NCBI RefSeq assembly: GCF_002563635.1
Contig: NZ_PDIZ01000001.1
Location: 1,240,001 to 1,304,000 of the forward strand
Origin: Bacillus sp. es.036
GTDB taxonomy: Bacteria; Bacillota; Bacilli; Bacillales; Guptibacillaceae
Length of the DNA: 64,000 nt
Direction: 5' to 3'
Each line of letters begins with the position of its first letter. Position 1 is the first letter of the stretch. The translations under genes and the position numbers were made by a program. Below the pieces are notes generated by a model. It saw only the letters and a list, made by a program, of their open reading frames with translations. It was not told the DNA's origin and made no database searches. Shown here piece by piece: positions 17,161 through 26,611 of the stretch.

Positions 17161-18614
17161 TAGTTTGATGACAAAATACTGTCTGTCAAATAAGCCAGTA
17201 AAGCGAATTGAACGTGGATGCGCTGTTCATAAGAGTAAATATCAATTCCCATTAGCTTTTCTAATTGTTTAATTCGATAATTTAGCGTATGCCTGTGTAT
17301 GAAAAGTTTATCCGCTGTGCGATTAATAACAAGGTTATTTTCTAAAAAAGCTTCAAGCGTTCTCATTAGTTGAGATTGGTGTTTCTGATCATACGAGACA
17401 ATCGGTGATAAGAGAGGTTCATAATAAGCCGTAAGATCCTCTCCATTTTCTTTTAAGCGAATGAATACCTGGTAAGCTCCTAAGGATTTAAATTGAATGA
17501 GAGATTCTTTTCGATACCGGGCAAAATGATGAGCAACTAACGCTTCTTTAAGAGCAGATTCAAGCTCCCGAATTCCTGTAGCTGTGCTCACACCTACAGT
17601 AGATAAAGAAGACTCTTGCTCGTCTATAAATGATTCAAAATCACCGCATAAAAGAACGACAACGTGATCCATTTTCCTTTTGATTAAGCCTTTTGTTCTT
17701 GTTGAAATCAACGTTTGCTGACACTGCAGTTCGAGTTCAGATAAGTTGGAGGAAGAAAGAACAGCTACGCAGTTAAGACGGGTTAAATCATAGCCCATTT
17801 CTTTGCTTTTCTTTAGAATCGTTTTCTCATCTTCATACGAATGCGAAAAGAGGATATCAAGAAAATCCGCTTCCATTTGTGATCGTGTATCTTCAATAAT
17901 TCGTAACTTAAGAAATTCAATCGCAAAGATATTCGCTGCTTGTTTAAGCGCAAGCTGATCAAGTGACGTGAGAGGAGTCTGTTTTTGAATGAAGATCGTT
18001 CCGATCGTTTGCCCTTCTGTCACAATCGGATAAGCGTGTTCGATTGGATATTGTCGGTTAGTTATATATGATCCTGCTAAAAGAGCTTGATTTGATTCAT
18101 AGAGCGATACATTGCAGTGAAGTAATTTTGAAAGCGCATCTGTTAACGATGAAAAGCCGGTATTTTTAATGACTAGAGCTGTTAATTCATCTTGAATGCG
18201 CTGTGCTTGTGTGAGCATACTAAGCTGCTTATTAACAAGTTGTTCGAGTATACTTCTAGTAACGGTAGAAAAATTCATCGTTCTTGGAATTTCAAGGAGC
18301 GGTAACCCCGTTCGATTTGCGGCTTCAATCATCGCTAATGGCACAACATCCAAGTAAAATCCCGTATGGATTGCAACCGCGGAAAGCTGCCGGTTTGAAA
18401 GTGCGTGGATGAGCATTGAGTAAGAGTCGGATTTTTCATGCCAACCATATGCAGTAGTAATTAAGAATTCACCTTCATGAAGACGTGTGACGTCCTCCAT
18501 AACTTCCACAATCGTTAACCACTTAATATCGCGATCGATTCCTTGCTTTCCAGCAATTAATTTGATTTCCCTCATTTCGGATAGTTGTAACGCCTCTCTA
18601 ACGGATAGTCCCAT
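17160..18614 (-). CDS. PucR-family transcriptional regulator
   Basis: About 484 aa from ATG 18614, which has GGGGGA seven bases upstream; longer in-frame starts lack a site. The N-terminal purine catabolism PucR-like domain (VREALQLSEMREIKLIAGKQG onward, residues 1-125) is followed by a GAF-like middle and a C-terminal PucR helix-turn-helix (ENNLVINRTADKLFIHRHTLNYRIKQLE). Such regulators activate amine or purine catabolism genes in response to small ligands. It is divergent from yodTSRQ by 136 bp and is the obvious candidate regulator of that operon. Confidence 0.87.
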   Translation of the reverse strand: MGLSVREALQLSEMREIKLIAGKQGIDRDIKWLTIVEVMEDVTRLHEGEFLITTAYGWHEKSDSYSMLIHALSNRQLSAVAIHTGFYLDVVPLAMIEAANRTGLPLLEIPRTMNFSTVTRSILEQLVNKQLSMLTQAQRIQDELTALVIKNTGFSSLTDALSKLLHCNVSLYESNQALLAGSYITNRQYPIEHAYPIVTEGQTIGTIFIQKQTPLTSLDQLALKQAANIFAIEFLKLRIIEDTRSQMEADFLDILFSHSYEDEKTILKKSKEMGYDLTRLNCVAVLSSSNLSELELQCQQTLISTRTKGLIKRKMDHVVVLLCGDFESFIDEQESSLSTVGVSTATGIRELESALKEALVAHHFARYRKESLIQFKSLGAYQVFIRLKENGEDLTAYYEPLLSPIVSYDQKHQSQLMRTLEAFLENNLVINRTADKLFIHRHTLNYRIKQLEKLMGIDIYSYEQRIHVQFALLAYLTDSILSSN

Positions 18615-18750
18615 CGATGTGTCCCCCAATCCTCTTATCCAAATCGTACAACAAAGTCTGAATTTTTTGTAGATGGTGTGGAATAGAATTTTCTCGCTAT
18701 CCCACATAGGCTAGAGATATAGACAAAAAAAGTGAGGTGACAAATCCGAA

Positions 18751-20121
18751 ATGACGAAAAGAACCCACTTGATCAAACCTTTGCTTGGGATGGATTATGC
18801 TGTTATTTCTCACGGAAAAGGAATTTATTTATACGATGAACAAGGTCATGCTTTTATTGATGGATGCTCTGGGGCAGTCACTGCGAACATCGGGCATGCC
18901 GTTCCAGAAATTAAAGAAGCGATGGTCGCGCAAGTAGATCAGGTATCATTTGTGTATCGTTCCCAGTTTACAAGCACTTCAGCTGAGCAACTTGCAGAAC
19001 GTCTTTGTCAATCTGCACCGGGTGACCTTGACTGGGTGTTTTTTGTGAACAGTGGATCTGAAGCGATGGAAACGGCTTTAAAAATAGCTGTTCAGTACTG
19101 GCAGGAACTTGGTCGTCCAACGAAGAACAGAATCATATCACGGTGGATGAGCTACCATGGAATTACAATGGGAGCGCTATCGATGTCAGGTCATGTGATT
19201 CGGAGAAGTCGTTTTAATGCGATGCTTGAACACTATCCAACGCTATCGCCTCCTTATTGTTACCGATGCTCTTTCCATGATCATTGCCCAAATTGTTCGA
19301 AACAATATGCGTTTGAATTTGAACAAACCATTCAACGGCTCGGTGCCGAAACAATCGCAGCCTTTGTTTGTGAGCCTGTGATTGGTGCAGCTGGAGGAGC
19401 TGTGGTACCACCTGATCGTTATTTTCAAGAAATGAAAGCCGTTTGTGAACGCTATGATATTCTCTTTATCGCGGATGAAGTTATGACAGGTATAGGTCGA
19501 ACAGGGAAGATGTATGCGATGGAACACTGGGGAGTTGCCCCGGATATTTTAGCACTCGGTAAAGGAATGAGTGCCGGTTACACACCGATGGCAGCAACGC
19601 TAGTTTCGGATCGAATCATCCAAGTAATTGAACGAGGATCAAAGGTCGTCTTAAGCGGGCATACGTTTAGTGCAAACCCATTATCATCCGCTATTTGTCT
19701 TGCTGTTCTCGACTATATCGATAAAAACGATGTTGTTCAAAATGCTTCCAAAAGTGGGGCCATTCTTATAAAAGGATTAAAAGAGTTACAAGCACAATAT
19801 TCCATTATCGGAGATGTGAGAGGGCTCGGTTTACTAACGGCCATTGAATTTGTTCAAGATCAAGTGACAAAAGAGCCGTTTTCGCTTCAACATGAAGTGA
19901 CAAATCGTTTTATTCGGAAATGTTATGAAGCTGGTCTTCTAGTATATACAGCTGCAGGTGGCCTAAACGGGATGGCTGGTGACGCTGTCATTGTGGCGCC
20001 TCCGCTTGTGATTAAAGAACATGAAGTTCAGCTTCTCTTATCCAAGCTGAACGTAGGGTTGATTGAATTGGAGAAGGAACTTGAAGCAGAAGGACTCTAC
20101 CAAAAGCGCTCGATAAGCTGA
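18751..20121 (+). CDS. yodT: YodT class III aminotransferase
   Basis: 456 aa PLP-dependent class III (omega) aminotransferase. PLP contacts are visible: NSGSEAMETALK, Asp in ADEVMTGIGRTG, and Lys in LALGKGMSAGY. The order aminotransferase, CoA-transferase A and B, deacylase followed by ablB and kamA is that of the Bacillus yodTSRQP-kamA genes, here split into two units. The likely role is removal of an amino group from a beta-lysine-derived intermediate. The start has GTGAGGTGA. An unusual Cys-rich patch (YCYRCSFHDHCPNC) around residues 169-182 could bind a metal. Confidence 0.87.
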   Translation: MTKRTHLIKPLLGMDYAVISHGKGIYLYDEQGHAFIDGCSGAVTANIGHAVPEIKEAMVAQVDQVSFVYRSQFTSTSAEQLAERLCQSAPGDLDWVFFVNSGSEAMETALKIAVQYWQELGRPTKNRIISRWMSYHGITMGALSMSGHVIRRSRFNAMLEHYPTLSPPYCYRCSFHDHCPNCSKQYAFEFEQTIQRLGAETIAAFVCEPVIGAAGGAVVPPDRYFQEMKAVCERYDILFIADEVMTGIGRTGKMYAMEHWGVAPDILALGKGMSAGYTPMAATLVSDRIIQVIERGSKVVLSGHTFSANPLSSAICLAVLDYIDKNDVVQNASKSGAILIKGLKELQAQYSIIGDVRGLGLLTAIEFVQDQVTKEPFSLQHEVTNRFIRKCYEAGLLVYTAAGGLNGMAGDAVIVAPPLVIKEHEVQLLLSKLNVGLIELEKELEAEGLYQKRSIS

Positions 20122-20140
20122 TGATCGGAGGAAACTCAAT

Positions 20141-20833
20141 ATGCGAAGTAAGACATGCGACTTGTCAGAACTAGATATTTTGAAAGATAACATGACCATC
20201 ATGTGCGGTGGTTTTGGGGGAGTCGGTTCACCGCCATCGCTTATTGAATGGATACTAGATTCCGGCATTAAAAACATCACCCTGATTTGTAACGATGCTG
20301 GATTCCCTTGGATAGGACCGGGCAAGCTTGTAACGGAAAAAAGGGTTTCAACACTCATTGCCTCGCATATTGGATCTAATCCTGAAGCGGGGAAACAAAT
20401 GCATCGAGGAGAGCTCAATGTTCAATTTTATCCCCAGGGTACGCTTGCAGAGAAAATTCGTGCAGGTGGAATGGGACTTGGTGGGATATTAGTCGATGTA
20501 GGGCTTGGAACATCTGTTGAAGAGGGTAAAGAAAAGGCAGTTGTCCTGGGAAAGGAATATATGATTGAACCTGCTTTAACGGCAGATCTATCGATTGTGG
20601 CCTGTAAGCAAGCTGATTTATACGGGAACCTGCTTTATGATCAAAGCGCGAGGAACACGAATCCGCTTGTGGCACAGGCTGGCGATCTAACGATAGCGGA
20701 AGCGGCTGAAATCGTCCAAATAGGTGAGCTTGATCCTGAACAAATTGTAACGCAAGGTGTTTTCGTTGATCACGTGATCAAAAGCAAAGGGGTTGATTGG
20801 AAATGGGTATGGGAGCTGAAACGAGAAGGTTGA
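20141..20833 (+). CDS. yodS: CoA-transferase subunit A (YodS)
   Basis: 230 aa class I CoA-transferase alpha subunit (AtoD/ScoA type), with the Gly-rich segment MCGGFGGVGSPPSLIEW (about residues 23-39). With the next gene it forms a heterodimer moving CoA between carboxylic acids, presumably activating a 3-oxo-acid intermediate of lysine breakdown. The subunit overlaps yodR by about 31 nt, which indicates translational coupling. Confidence 0.87.
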   Translation: MRSKTCDLSELDILKDNMTIMCGGFGGVGSPPSLIEWILDSGIKNITLICNDAGFPWIGPGKLVTEKRVSTLIASHIGSNPEAGKQMHRGELNVQFYPQGTLAEKIRAGGMGLGGILVDVGLGTSVEEGKEKAVVLGKEYMIEPALTADLSIVACKQADLYGNLLYDQSARNTNPLVAQAGDLTIAEAAEIVQIGELDPEQIVTQGVFVDHVIKSKGVDWKWVWELKREG

Positions 20834-21465
20834 TCGCTCAAAGAGCTGCACGAGAAGTAACGTATGGCATGATGGTTAACCTTGGGATCGGTATTCCTAC
20901 GCTAGTAGCCGACTATATTCCAGCTTCCCTGGACGTTATGCTTCATACGGAGAACGGCATTCTAGGCATGGGAGGTAGCCCGGAGCCTGGTCATGAGGAC
21001 GGGAACCTTTCAAACGCCGGAGGTTACCCAGTCACGATTCAACCCGGTGCTTCTTTTTTTGATAGTGCAGAAGCATTTGGAATGGTGAGAAGGGGTTATC
21101 TCGATTTAACGATTCTCGGTGCTCTTGAGGTAAGTGGTAAAGGAGACATTGCCAATTGGATTGTTCCGGGAAAAAGGGTTCCCGGGATGGGGGGAGCAAT
21201 TGATCTTGCCCAAAAAGCTAAGAAAGTGATTGTTTTAATGAGCCATACAACAAAGGAAGGTTATCCTAAAATTGTACAAGAATGCTCCTTACCTTTAACG
21301 GTTAAAGAGGGTGCTGATATGATTATGACTGAGCGAGCAGTGATGAAGGTGGAGAATGGTAAACTTTATTTGTTAGAAGTGATGCCAGGCTACTCCTTGG
21401 GCGACGTGTTAAACGCTACAGAAGCGCAGGTAAATGTTGATCATGTAAGGGGGCGAACGTATTGA
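20803..21465 (+). CDS. yodR: CoA-transferase subunit B (YodR)
   Basis: About 220 aa, ATG 20803 about nine bases after an AAAGGGG inside yodS; TTG 20797 and ATG 20809 are alternatives. It is a class I CoA-transferase beta subunit (AtoA/ScoB type) with the catalytic glutamate in HTENGILGMGG, where a glutamyl-CoA thioester is formed. GNLSNAGGYPV is also typical. Its stop overlaps the TTG start of yodQ (TTGA). Confidence 0.87.
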   Translation: MGMGAETRRLIAQRAAREVTYGMMVNLGIGIPTLVADYIPASLDVMLHTENGILGMGGSPEPGHEDGNLSNAGGYPVTIQPGASFFDSAEAFGMVRRGYLDLTILGALEVSGKGDIANWIVPGKRVPGMGGAIDLAQKAKKVIVLMSHTTKEGYPKIVQECSLPLTVKEGADMIMTERAVMKVENGKLYLLEVMPGYSLGDVLNATEAQVNVDHVRGRTY

Positions 21466-22712
21466 AGAGTAAAATCAAAAAATGGATGGATGATCATCAA
21501 AACAGCGGCATAAACCTCCTTCAACGATTTGTGCAGTGTGACAGTGTACAGGGAAATGAAGCAGAAGTGCAGCGCCTTGTGGAAGCTGAACTCGAACAAT
21601 TAGAAATGAAAGTCGATCACTTCTTTCCAGGGCCGGAGACGATCAATCATCCTGCCTTTTGTGCAAATCGTACTGATTTTTCGCAAAGTCCTAATATCGT
21701 CGGCGTTTGGAGGGGGAGTGGTGGTGGTCAATCTCTCCTATTAAATGGCCACATTGACGTAGTACCACCGGGGAATAGGAGCGATTGGGAAGAGGATCCC
21801 TATAGTGGATTAGTGAAGGGTGGTCGGATTTTTGGAAGAGGCGCCACGGATATGAAAGGCGGGAATACATCTATGCTTCTTGCCTTAAAATGCATAAAAG
21901 AATTAGGAATTGTATTAAAAGGCGATGTTATTTTTGAAAGCGTTGTCGAAGAAGAAAGTGGTGGAACAGGTACGCTTGCGGCAATTGAGCGCGGGTATCA
22001 AGCGGATGCCGCGCTTATTCCCGAGCCTACTAAAATGAAAATTTTTCCGAAACAACAGGGGTCAATGTGGTTTCGCTTAAACGTAAGCGGTCGAGGCGCG
22101 CATGGGGGAACACGGTATGAAGGGGTTTCAGCGATTGAGAAAACGATGTTAGTCCTTACAGCAATACAGGAGCTCGAGCAAAAGCGAAATGACGGGATTA
22201 CGGATCCCCTTTATCAAAATATACCAATCCCTGTCCCGATTAATATTGGGAAAATTTCTGGTGGCGACTGGCCATCTTCAGTGCCTGATCAGGTAGTTGT
22301 CGAAGGGAGAATGGGGGTTATTCCTGGTGAAGAGTTAGATCATGCAAAAGAAGAAATGACGCGTGCGTTAAAGGAAGTGGACGACGCCTGGTTATCGGAA
22401 AACCCAGTTGGAATCGAATGGTTTGGAGCGAGATGGCTTCCTGGTGAAGTAGCTGAAGATCATCCTCTCGTTACGGTTATTCGTCGTAATTACAAGGAAA
22501 TAACGGGAGAAGAAGTGGTTGTTGAAGCGTCTCCGTGGGGGACGGATGGAGGCTTGTTGCAAGAAGTAGGAAAGACGCCTTCCATTGTGTTTGGTCCTGG
22601 CGAGACGGCTGTTGCTCATTTTCCTAATGAATACATCGAGGTTGAGAAGATGATGCTAGCGGCAGAACTTTATGTTCACATCATAATGGAATGGTGTGGG
22701 TTTAACGATTAA
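21462..22712 (+). CDS. yodQ: YodQ, M20-family deacylase
   Basis: 416 aa, TTG start overlapping the yodR stop. It is an M20/ArgE-DapE-type zinc amidohydrolase: NGHIDVVPPG (His, Asp), GRGATDMKGG (bridging Asp), EEESGG (catalytic Glu) and the dimerisation domain VSGRGAHGG are all present. In this context it could remove the acetyl group from N-acetyl-beta-lysine or a later acyl intermediate; that is inference. A hairpin terminator follows, closing the yodTSRQ unit. Confidence 0.87.
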   Translation: MKSKIKKWMDDHQNSGINLLQRFVQCDSVQGNEAEVQRLVEAELEQLEMKVDHFFPGPETINHPAFCANRTDFSQSPNIVGVWRGSGGGQSLLLNGHIDVVPPGNRSDWEEDPYSGLVKGGRIFGRGATDMKGGNTSMLLALKCIKELGIVLKGDVIFESVVEEESGGTGTLAAIERGYQADAALIPEPTKMKIFPKQQGSMWFRLNVSGRGAHGGTRYEGVSAIEKTMLVLTAIQELEQKRNDGITDPLYQNIPIPVPINIGKISGGDWPSSVPDQVVVEGRMGVIPGEELDHAKEEMTRALKEVDDAWLSENPVGIEWFGARWLPGEVAEDHPLVTVIRRNYKEITGEEVVVEASPWGTDGGLLQEVGKTPSIVFGPGETAVAHFPNEYIEVEKMMLAAELYVHIIMEWCGFND

Positions 22713-22735
22713 GAGCGGAGGCGCTCTTTTTTCTT
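22711..22735 (+). terminator. Terminator of yodTSRQ
   Basis: The stem AAGAGCG / CGCTCTT with loop GAGG is followed by T6-C-T6. Confidence 0.8.
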
Positions 22736-22798
22736 TTTTAAAGGAGTTCCTTCTAAGAAAGAAGAAATACTGTTTAGGAAGTGTGGGAGGGGTTGCGG

Positions 22799-23653
22799 GT
22801 GAATCAAAAACAATTAGAAGCAGTGGAACAAGTATATCGTGGTGAGGACTATACGTTTACTTGTACGCTTGATCGCTTTAATGAGCGAATTCGTGTGGAT
22901 CATTATGATGGTAATCTTCGTTCCATTGCCGCTCACATTCAGAGTATCTTTACAAATGAGTATACAAAATGCATTGTGAAAGCAAAAGGTGAACACGTTT
23001 CGTTCTTTCTTTCCGAATGCTACACGTATGAAGGCGTCATTCAATCCTATTATTCAGGGAGTGATGCTCATTTAATGACGTTATATAACGGAGCCTGGCG
23101 TCGTAATAGCCAAACGTGGTTGGAAGAGGATCAGCTACTAGCTGCTGTTCGTATGAAGCAAGTCTCTCCACTTAAGGAAAAGCCTCTTATGCGAAAAGGG
23201 ACGGAAGCAGATGCAGAGAAACTTGCAGCTCTCTACCAAAAGGTGTTTGCCGTTTACCCAACCCCGATGGATAACCCAAACTATATTAAAAAAGTGATGA
23301 GAAGTGATACAATTTTCTTTCTGATTGAAGAGAATGACCGAATTGTGAGTGCTGCTTCAGCAGAAGTGAACCGCACGTATAAAAACGCGGAAATGACAGA
23401 TTGCGCCACGCTCCCAGAATACAGAAAAGGAGGTACGATGCGCCACTTAATTATGGCGTTAGAACAAGAACTGCTTCGAGAAAATATTTATTACGCATAC
23501 TCGATTGCGAGAAGCCGATCGTTTGGCATGAACGCTGTTTTACATCAGCTTGATTATCAATACGGAGGAAGGCTTGTCAATAATGTGAAAATTTTTCAAG
23601 ATTGGGAGAATATGAATCTTTGGAGTAAGCTTCTTATTAAAAGTGCTGAATAA
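22799..23653 (+). CDS. ablB: Putative beta-lysine N-acetyltransferase AblB (YodP)
   Basis: About 284 aa from GTG 22799, which lies seven bases after GGGAGGGG; GTG 22781 overlaps that site. The C-terminal GNAT domain (residues about 135-284, LPEYRKGGTMRHLIMALEQEL as the acetyl-CoA region) follows an N-terminal family-specific domain. AblB acetylates beta-lysine made by KamA at the epsilon amino group, giving N-epsilon-acetyl-beta-lysine, an osmolyte in archaea and some Bacillus. The sigma-54 activator follows after 42 bp. Confidence 0.85.
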   Translation: MNQKQLEAVEQVYRGEDYTFTCTLDRFNERIRVDHYDGNLRSIAAHIQSIFTNEYTKCIVKAKGEHVSFFLSECYTYEGVIQSYYSGSDAHLMTLYNGAWRRNSQTWLEEDQLLAAVRMKQVSPLKEKPLMRKGTEADAEKLAALYQKVFAVYPTPMDNPNYIKKVMRSDTIFFLIEENDRIVSAASAEVNRTYKNAEMTDCATLPEYRKGGTMRHLIMALEQELLRENIYYAYSIARSRSFGMNAVLHQLDYQYGGRLVNNVKIFQDWENMNLWSKLLIKSAE

Positions 23654-23695
23654 TGGGCACTAATAGATGAATTTCTGGCATTAAGGAGGACGTCT

Positions 23696-25069
23696 ATGAG
23701 GAATACGTTAACTGAAGGCATGTTTGAAGCCATTTTAGAAAGTATTGATGAGGGCATTCACGTTGTAGATAATCAAGGTGTTACGATATACTACAATGAA
23801 ATTGCAGCAAAACACGATGGATTACTTGTAGAAGATGTGTTAGGAAAGCATTATTTAGAAGCGTTTCCTTCTCTTTCAAAAGAAACGAGTACGCTCTCAC
23901 ACGTTCTGATGACGAGAAAAGCGATTTTTAATAAAGATCAAACGTATCGAAACATGAAAGGGAAACTTATCTCAACAATAAATACAACGTTGCCTATTGT
24001 CGTTAAAGGTCATTTAGAAGGTGCTGTAGAGATTGCTCGTGACATTTCTCGTATTAAAACGTTATCGGACAAGGTAATGGAGTTACAATCAAAAATGAAC
24101 AAGAAAACAGCGAAAGAATTTGATGATGGAACCAGTTATACGTTTGATCACATTCGAACAAATGATCCAGTGTTTATGCAAGTGAAGGAGCGGGCAATGA
24201 AAGCTTCAGCTCTAAACTCTCCTATTCTTGTTTATGGTGAAACAGGTACTGGAAAGGAGCTAATTGTGCAGTCAATTCACAATGCTTCAAAACGACCAGG
24301 ACCATTTATCGCTCAAAACTGTGCCGCCTTACCGGCATCGATTCTCGAGTCAATTCTTTTTGGAACGGCAAAAGGAAGCTTTACTGGTGCGGAGGAGAGA
24401 GAAGGTTTATTTGAGCTTGCGAATGGCGGAACGCTTTTTCTTGATGAAATCAATTCGATGCCAATTGATGTTCAAGCAAAACTACTTCGCGTATTAGAAG
24501 ATGGGGTGATCCGACGAGTAGGCGCAGGCAAAACAAGAAAAGTAGATGTCCGTATCATTGCAGCGATCAATGAAGAACCGGAATTAGCCCTTGAAGACAG
24601 GCGCTTACGTGTAGATTTGTTTTATCGTCTAAATGTGATTTACCTTCGAATACCTCCGCTTCGTGCGCGACGTGGAGACATTCCCGATTTAATTGCCCAT
24701 TTTATCGAAAAGTATAATAAGAAGTTCCAGAGGCACATTGTTTCTATTGATGAGAAAGCAGAGTTCCGATTGTATCATCGAAGTTGGCAGGGAAACGTAC
24801 GAGAGCTGGAACATGTGATTCAATCAGCGATGAATTTTGCAGAAGGCGACATATTAGTTGAAAAGGACTTTCCGATGTTACTTTCAGAACCGATGCGAGA
24901 AATGGTGCAGTCTCTTCCGGAGATCTTACTTAAGACAGAGGCAGATCTTATCCAGCAAGCGATGAAAAATTGTCTTGGCAATGTGAAAAAAGCAGCAGAG
25001 CAGCTCGGTATTCCTAGACAAACGCTCCAATATAAACTTTCCAAACATCAAAGTCAGAGTGCCGAATAA
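23696..25069 (+). CDS. Sigma-54-dependent activator of kamA (PAS-AAA-Fis)
   Basis: 457 aa. An N-terminal PAS domain (residues about 8-120, ligand sensing) precedes the AAA+ domain with GETGTGKE (Walker A), the sigma-54 contact loop GSFTGA (usually GAFTGA) and a Walker B-like GGTLFLDEI. A C-terminal Fis-type helix-turn-helix (NVKKAAEQLGIPRQTLQYKL) ends the protein. A consensus -24/-12 promoter stands 80 bp downstream, directly ahead of kamA, so this protein very probably activates kamA-yokU with SigL. The ligand is likely lysine or beta-lysine. Confidence 0.9.
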   Translation: MRNTLTEGMFEAILESIDEGIHVVDNQGVTIYYNEIAAKHDGLLVEDVLGKHYLEAFPSLSKETSTLSHVLMTRKAIFNKDQTYRNMKGKLISTINTTLPIVVKGHLEGAVEIARDISRIKTLSDKVMELQSKMNKKTAKEFDDGTSYTFDHIRTNDPVFMQVKERAMKASALNSPILVYGETGTGKELIVQSIHNASKRPGPFIAQNCAALPASILESILFGTAKGSFTGAEEREGLFELANGGTLFLDEINSMPIDVQAKLLRVLEDGVIRRVGAGKTRKVDVRIIAAINEEPELALEDRRLRVDLFYRLNVIYLRIPPLRARRGDIPDLIAHFIEKYNKKFQRHIVSIDEKAEFRLYHRSWQGNVRELEHVIQSAMNFAEGDILVEKDFPMLLSEPMREMVQSLPEILLKTEADLIQQAMKNCLGNVKKAAEQLGIPRQTLQYKLSKHQSQSAE

Positions 25070-25090
25070 TGAGCACCTCTGACTTTTTTT
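25050..25090 (+). terminator. Terminator overlapping the activator stop codon
   Basis: The stem AAAGTCAGAG(-)TGC / GCACCTCTGACTTT has one bulge and a T7 tail; the TAA stop lies in the loop. It separates the activator gene from the sigma-54 promoter. Confidence 0.8.
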
Positions 25091-25148
25091 ATTGCACGTT
25101 ACACCCCTAAAGCGTGGTACTCTGCTTTCTTGAAAGAAATAATGGAGC

Positions 25149-25164
25149 TGGCACGCTACTTGCA
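25149..25164 (+). promoter_or_regulatory. Sigma-54 (-24/-12) promoter of kamA
   Basis: TGGCACGCTACTTGCA matches the sigma-54 consensus TGGCACG-N4-TTGCW at every defined position. It sits 35 bp before the kamA ATG and ends just after a terminator, next to the gene of its presumed activator. Any ORF start upstream of it (for example TTG 25130) is therefore not real. Confidence 0.92.
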
Positions 25165-25198
25165 TAGTATAGAAGTAGATTATATGAAGGGGGAATGT

Positions 25199-26611
25199 AT
25201 GATGCTAATGCAACTTTATAAGCCTGGTCGTCATTGGAAAGACATTGAACTGTGGAAGGATGTTACCGAAGATCAGTGGAATGATTGGATCTGGCAGCTT
25301 ACGAATACGATTCGAACGCTAGATGATTTAAAGAAAGTCGTTAATTTAACACCGGACGAAGAAGAAGGTGTCAAGATTGCGACAAAAACCATTCCATTAA
25401 ACATAACACCTTACTATGCTTCATTAATGAATCCTGATGATCCTCGTTGCCCGGTACGCATGCAGTCAGTGCCAATTTCTCAAGAGATGTATAAAACAAG
25501 GTATGACCTTGAAGACCCTCTTCATGAAGATGAAGATTCGCCTGTTCCAGGGTTAACGCATCGTTACCCGGATCGCGTTCTTTTTCTAGTAACAAATCAG
25601 TGTTCTATGTACTGCCGTTATTGTACGAGAAGGCGCTTTTCTGGGCAAATTGGAATGGGCGTTCCAAAAAAACAGCTGGATGAAGCGATTCAGTACATTT
25701 CGAATACGCCTGAAGTGAGGGATGTTCTCATTTCTGGTGGAGATGGGTTATTGATTAATGATAAAATTCTTGAGTACGTTTTGAAAAATTTACGAGCAAT
25801 TCCACACGTTGAAATTATTCGAATCGGAACGAGAGCGCCTGTCGTCTTTCCACAGCGGATAACGGAAGATTTATGTAATATTCTTAAAAAGTATCATCCT
25901 GTTTGGTTAAATACCCACTTTAATACAAGTATTGAAATTACCGAGGAATCCAAAAAAGCATGTGAAATGCTGGCAGATGCGGGTGTTCCAGTCGGAAATC
26001 AAGCAGTTATTCTTGCAGGTATTAATGATAGCGTCCCTATCATGAAGAAGCTGATGCATGATCTCGTGAAAATAAGAGTAAGGCCATACTATATTTATCA
26101 ATGTGACTTATCAGAAGGAATCGGCCATTTTCGTGCTCCAGTTTCCAAGGGATTGGAAATTATTGAAGGATTGCGAGGACATACGTCGGGTTATGCCGTG
26201 CCGACCTTTGTCGTAGATGCACCTGGTGGTGGTGGGAAGATCGCTCTACAGCCGAATTACATGATTTCCCAAAGTGCAGATAAAGTTATTTTACGAAACT
26301 TTGAGGGAGTTATTACCTCTTATCCAGAGCCTGAAAATTATACCCCAGGCACAGCCGATACGTATTTTAATCAGGTTTATGAAATGAAGAAAAAACCTGC
26401 AATTGGGATCCATTCCTTGATGACGGATGAACGATTTAATCTTGTTCCAGAGGGGATACAGCGGTTTGATCGAAGGTCGAAGTATGAACAAGATGCGGCG
26501 CACAGCTCATTAAAAGATAAACGTGATAAGCGAGACTTAATGAAGGAAAAGAAATTTAATTCAGAGCAGCAGAAATACAAAGGCAGTGAGAAAGGAGAAG
26601 AAAGCGTATGA
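25199..26611 (+). CDS. kamA: L-lysine 2,3-aminomutase KamA
   Basis: 470 aa from ATG 25199 (or 25202) behind AAGGGGGA. It is a radical-SAM enzyme: CSMYCRYCTRRR carries the CxxxCxxC iron-sulfur motif, and DAPGGGGKIAL carries the PLP-binding Lys. It converts L-lysine to L-beta-lysine using SAM and PLP. It ends with a Lys-rich charged tail typical of Bacillus members. It is coupled to yokU (start overlaps the stop) and is preceded by a sigma-54 promoter. Confidence 0.95.
   Translation: MMLMQLYKPGRHWKDIELWKDVTEDQWNDWIWQLTNTIRTLDDLKKVVNLTPDEEEGVKIATKTIPLNITPYYASLMNPDDPRCPVRMQSVPISQEMYKTRYDLEDPLHEDEDSPVPGLTHRYPDRVLFLVTNQCSMYCRYCTRRRFSGQIGMGVPKKQLDEAIQYISNTPEVRDVLISGGDGLLINDKILEYVLKNLRAIPHVEIIRIGTRAPVVFPQRITEDLCNILKKYHPVWLNTHFNTSIEITEESKKACEMLADAGVPVGNQAVILAGINDSVPIMKKLMHDLVKIRVRPYYIYQCDLSEGIGHFRAPVSKGLEIIEGLRGHTSGYAVPTFVVDAPGGGGKIALQPNYMISQSADKVILRNFEGVITSYPEPENYTPGTADTYFNQVYEMKKKPAIGIHSLMTDERFNLVPEGIQRFDRRSKYEQDAAHSSLKDKRDKRDLMKEKKFNSEQQKYKGSEKGEESV

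Noticed and set aside
25130-25198. Upstream extension of kamA to TTG 25130
   Set aside because: It would overlap the sigma-54 promoter and lacks a ribosome binding site; ATG 25199 has one.
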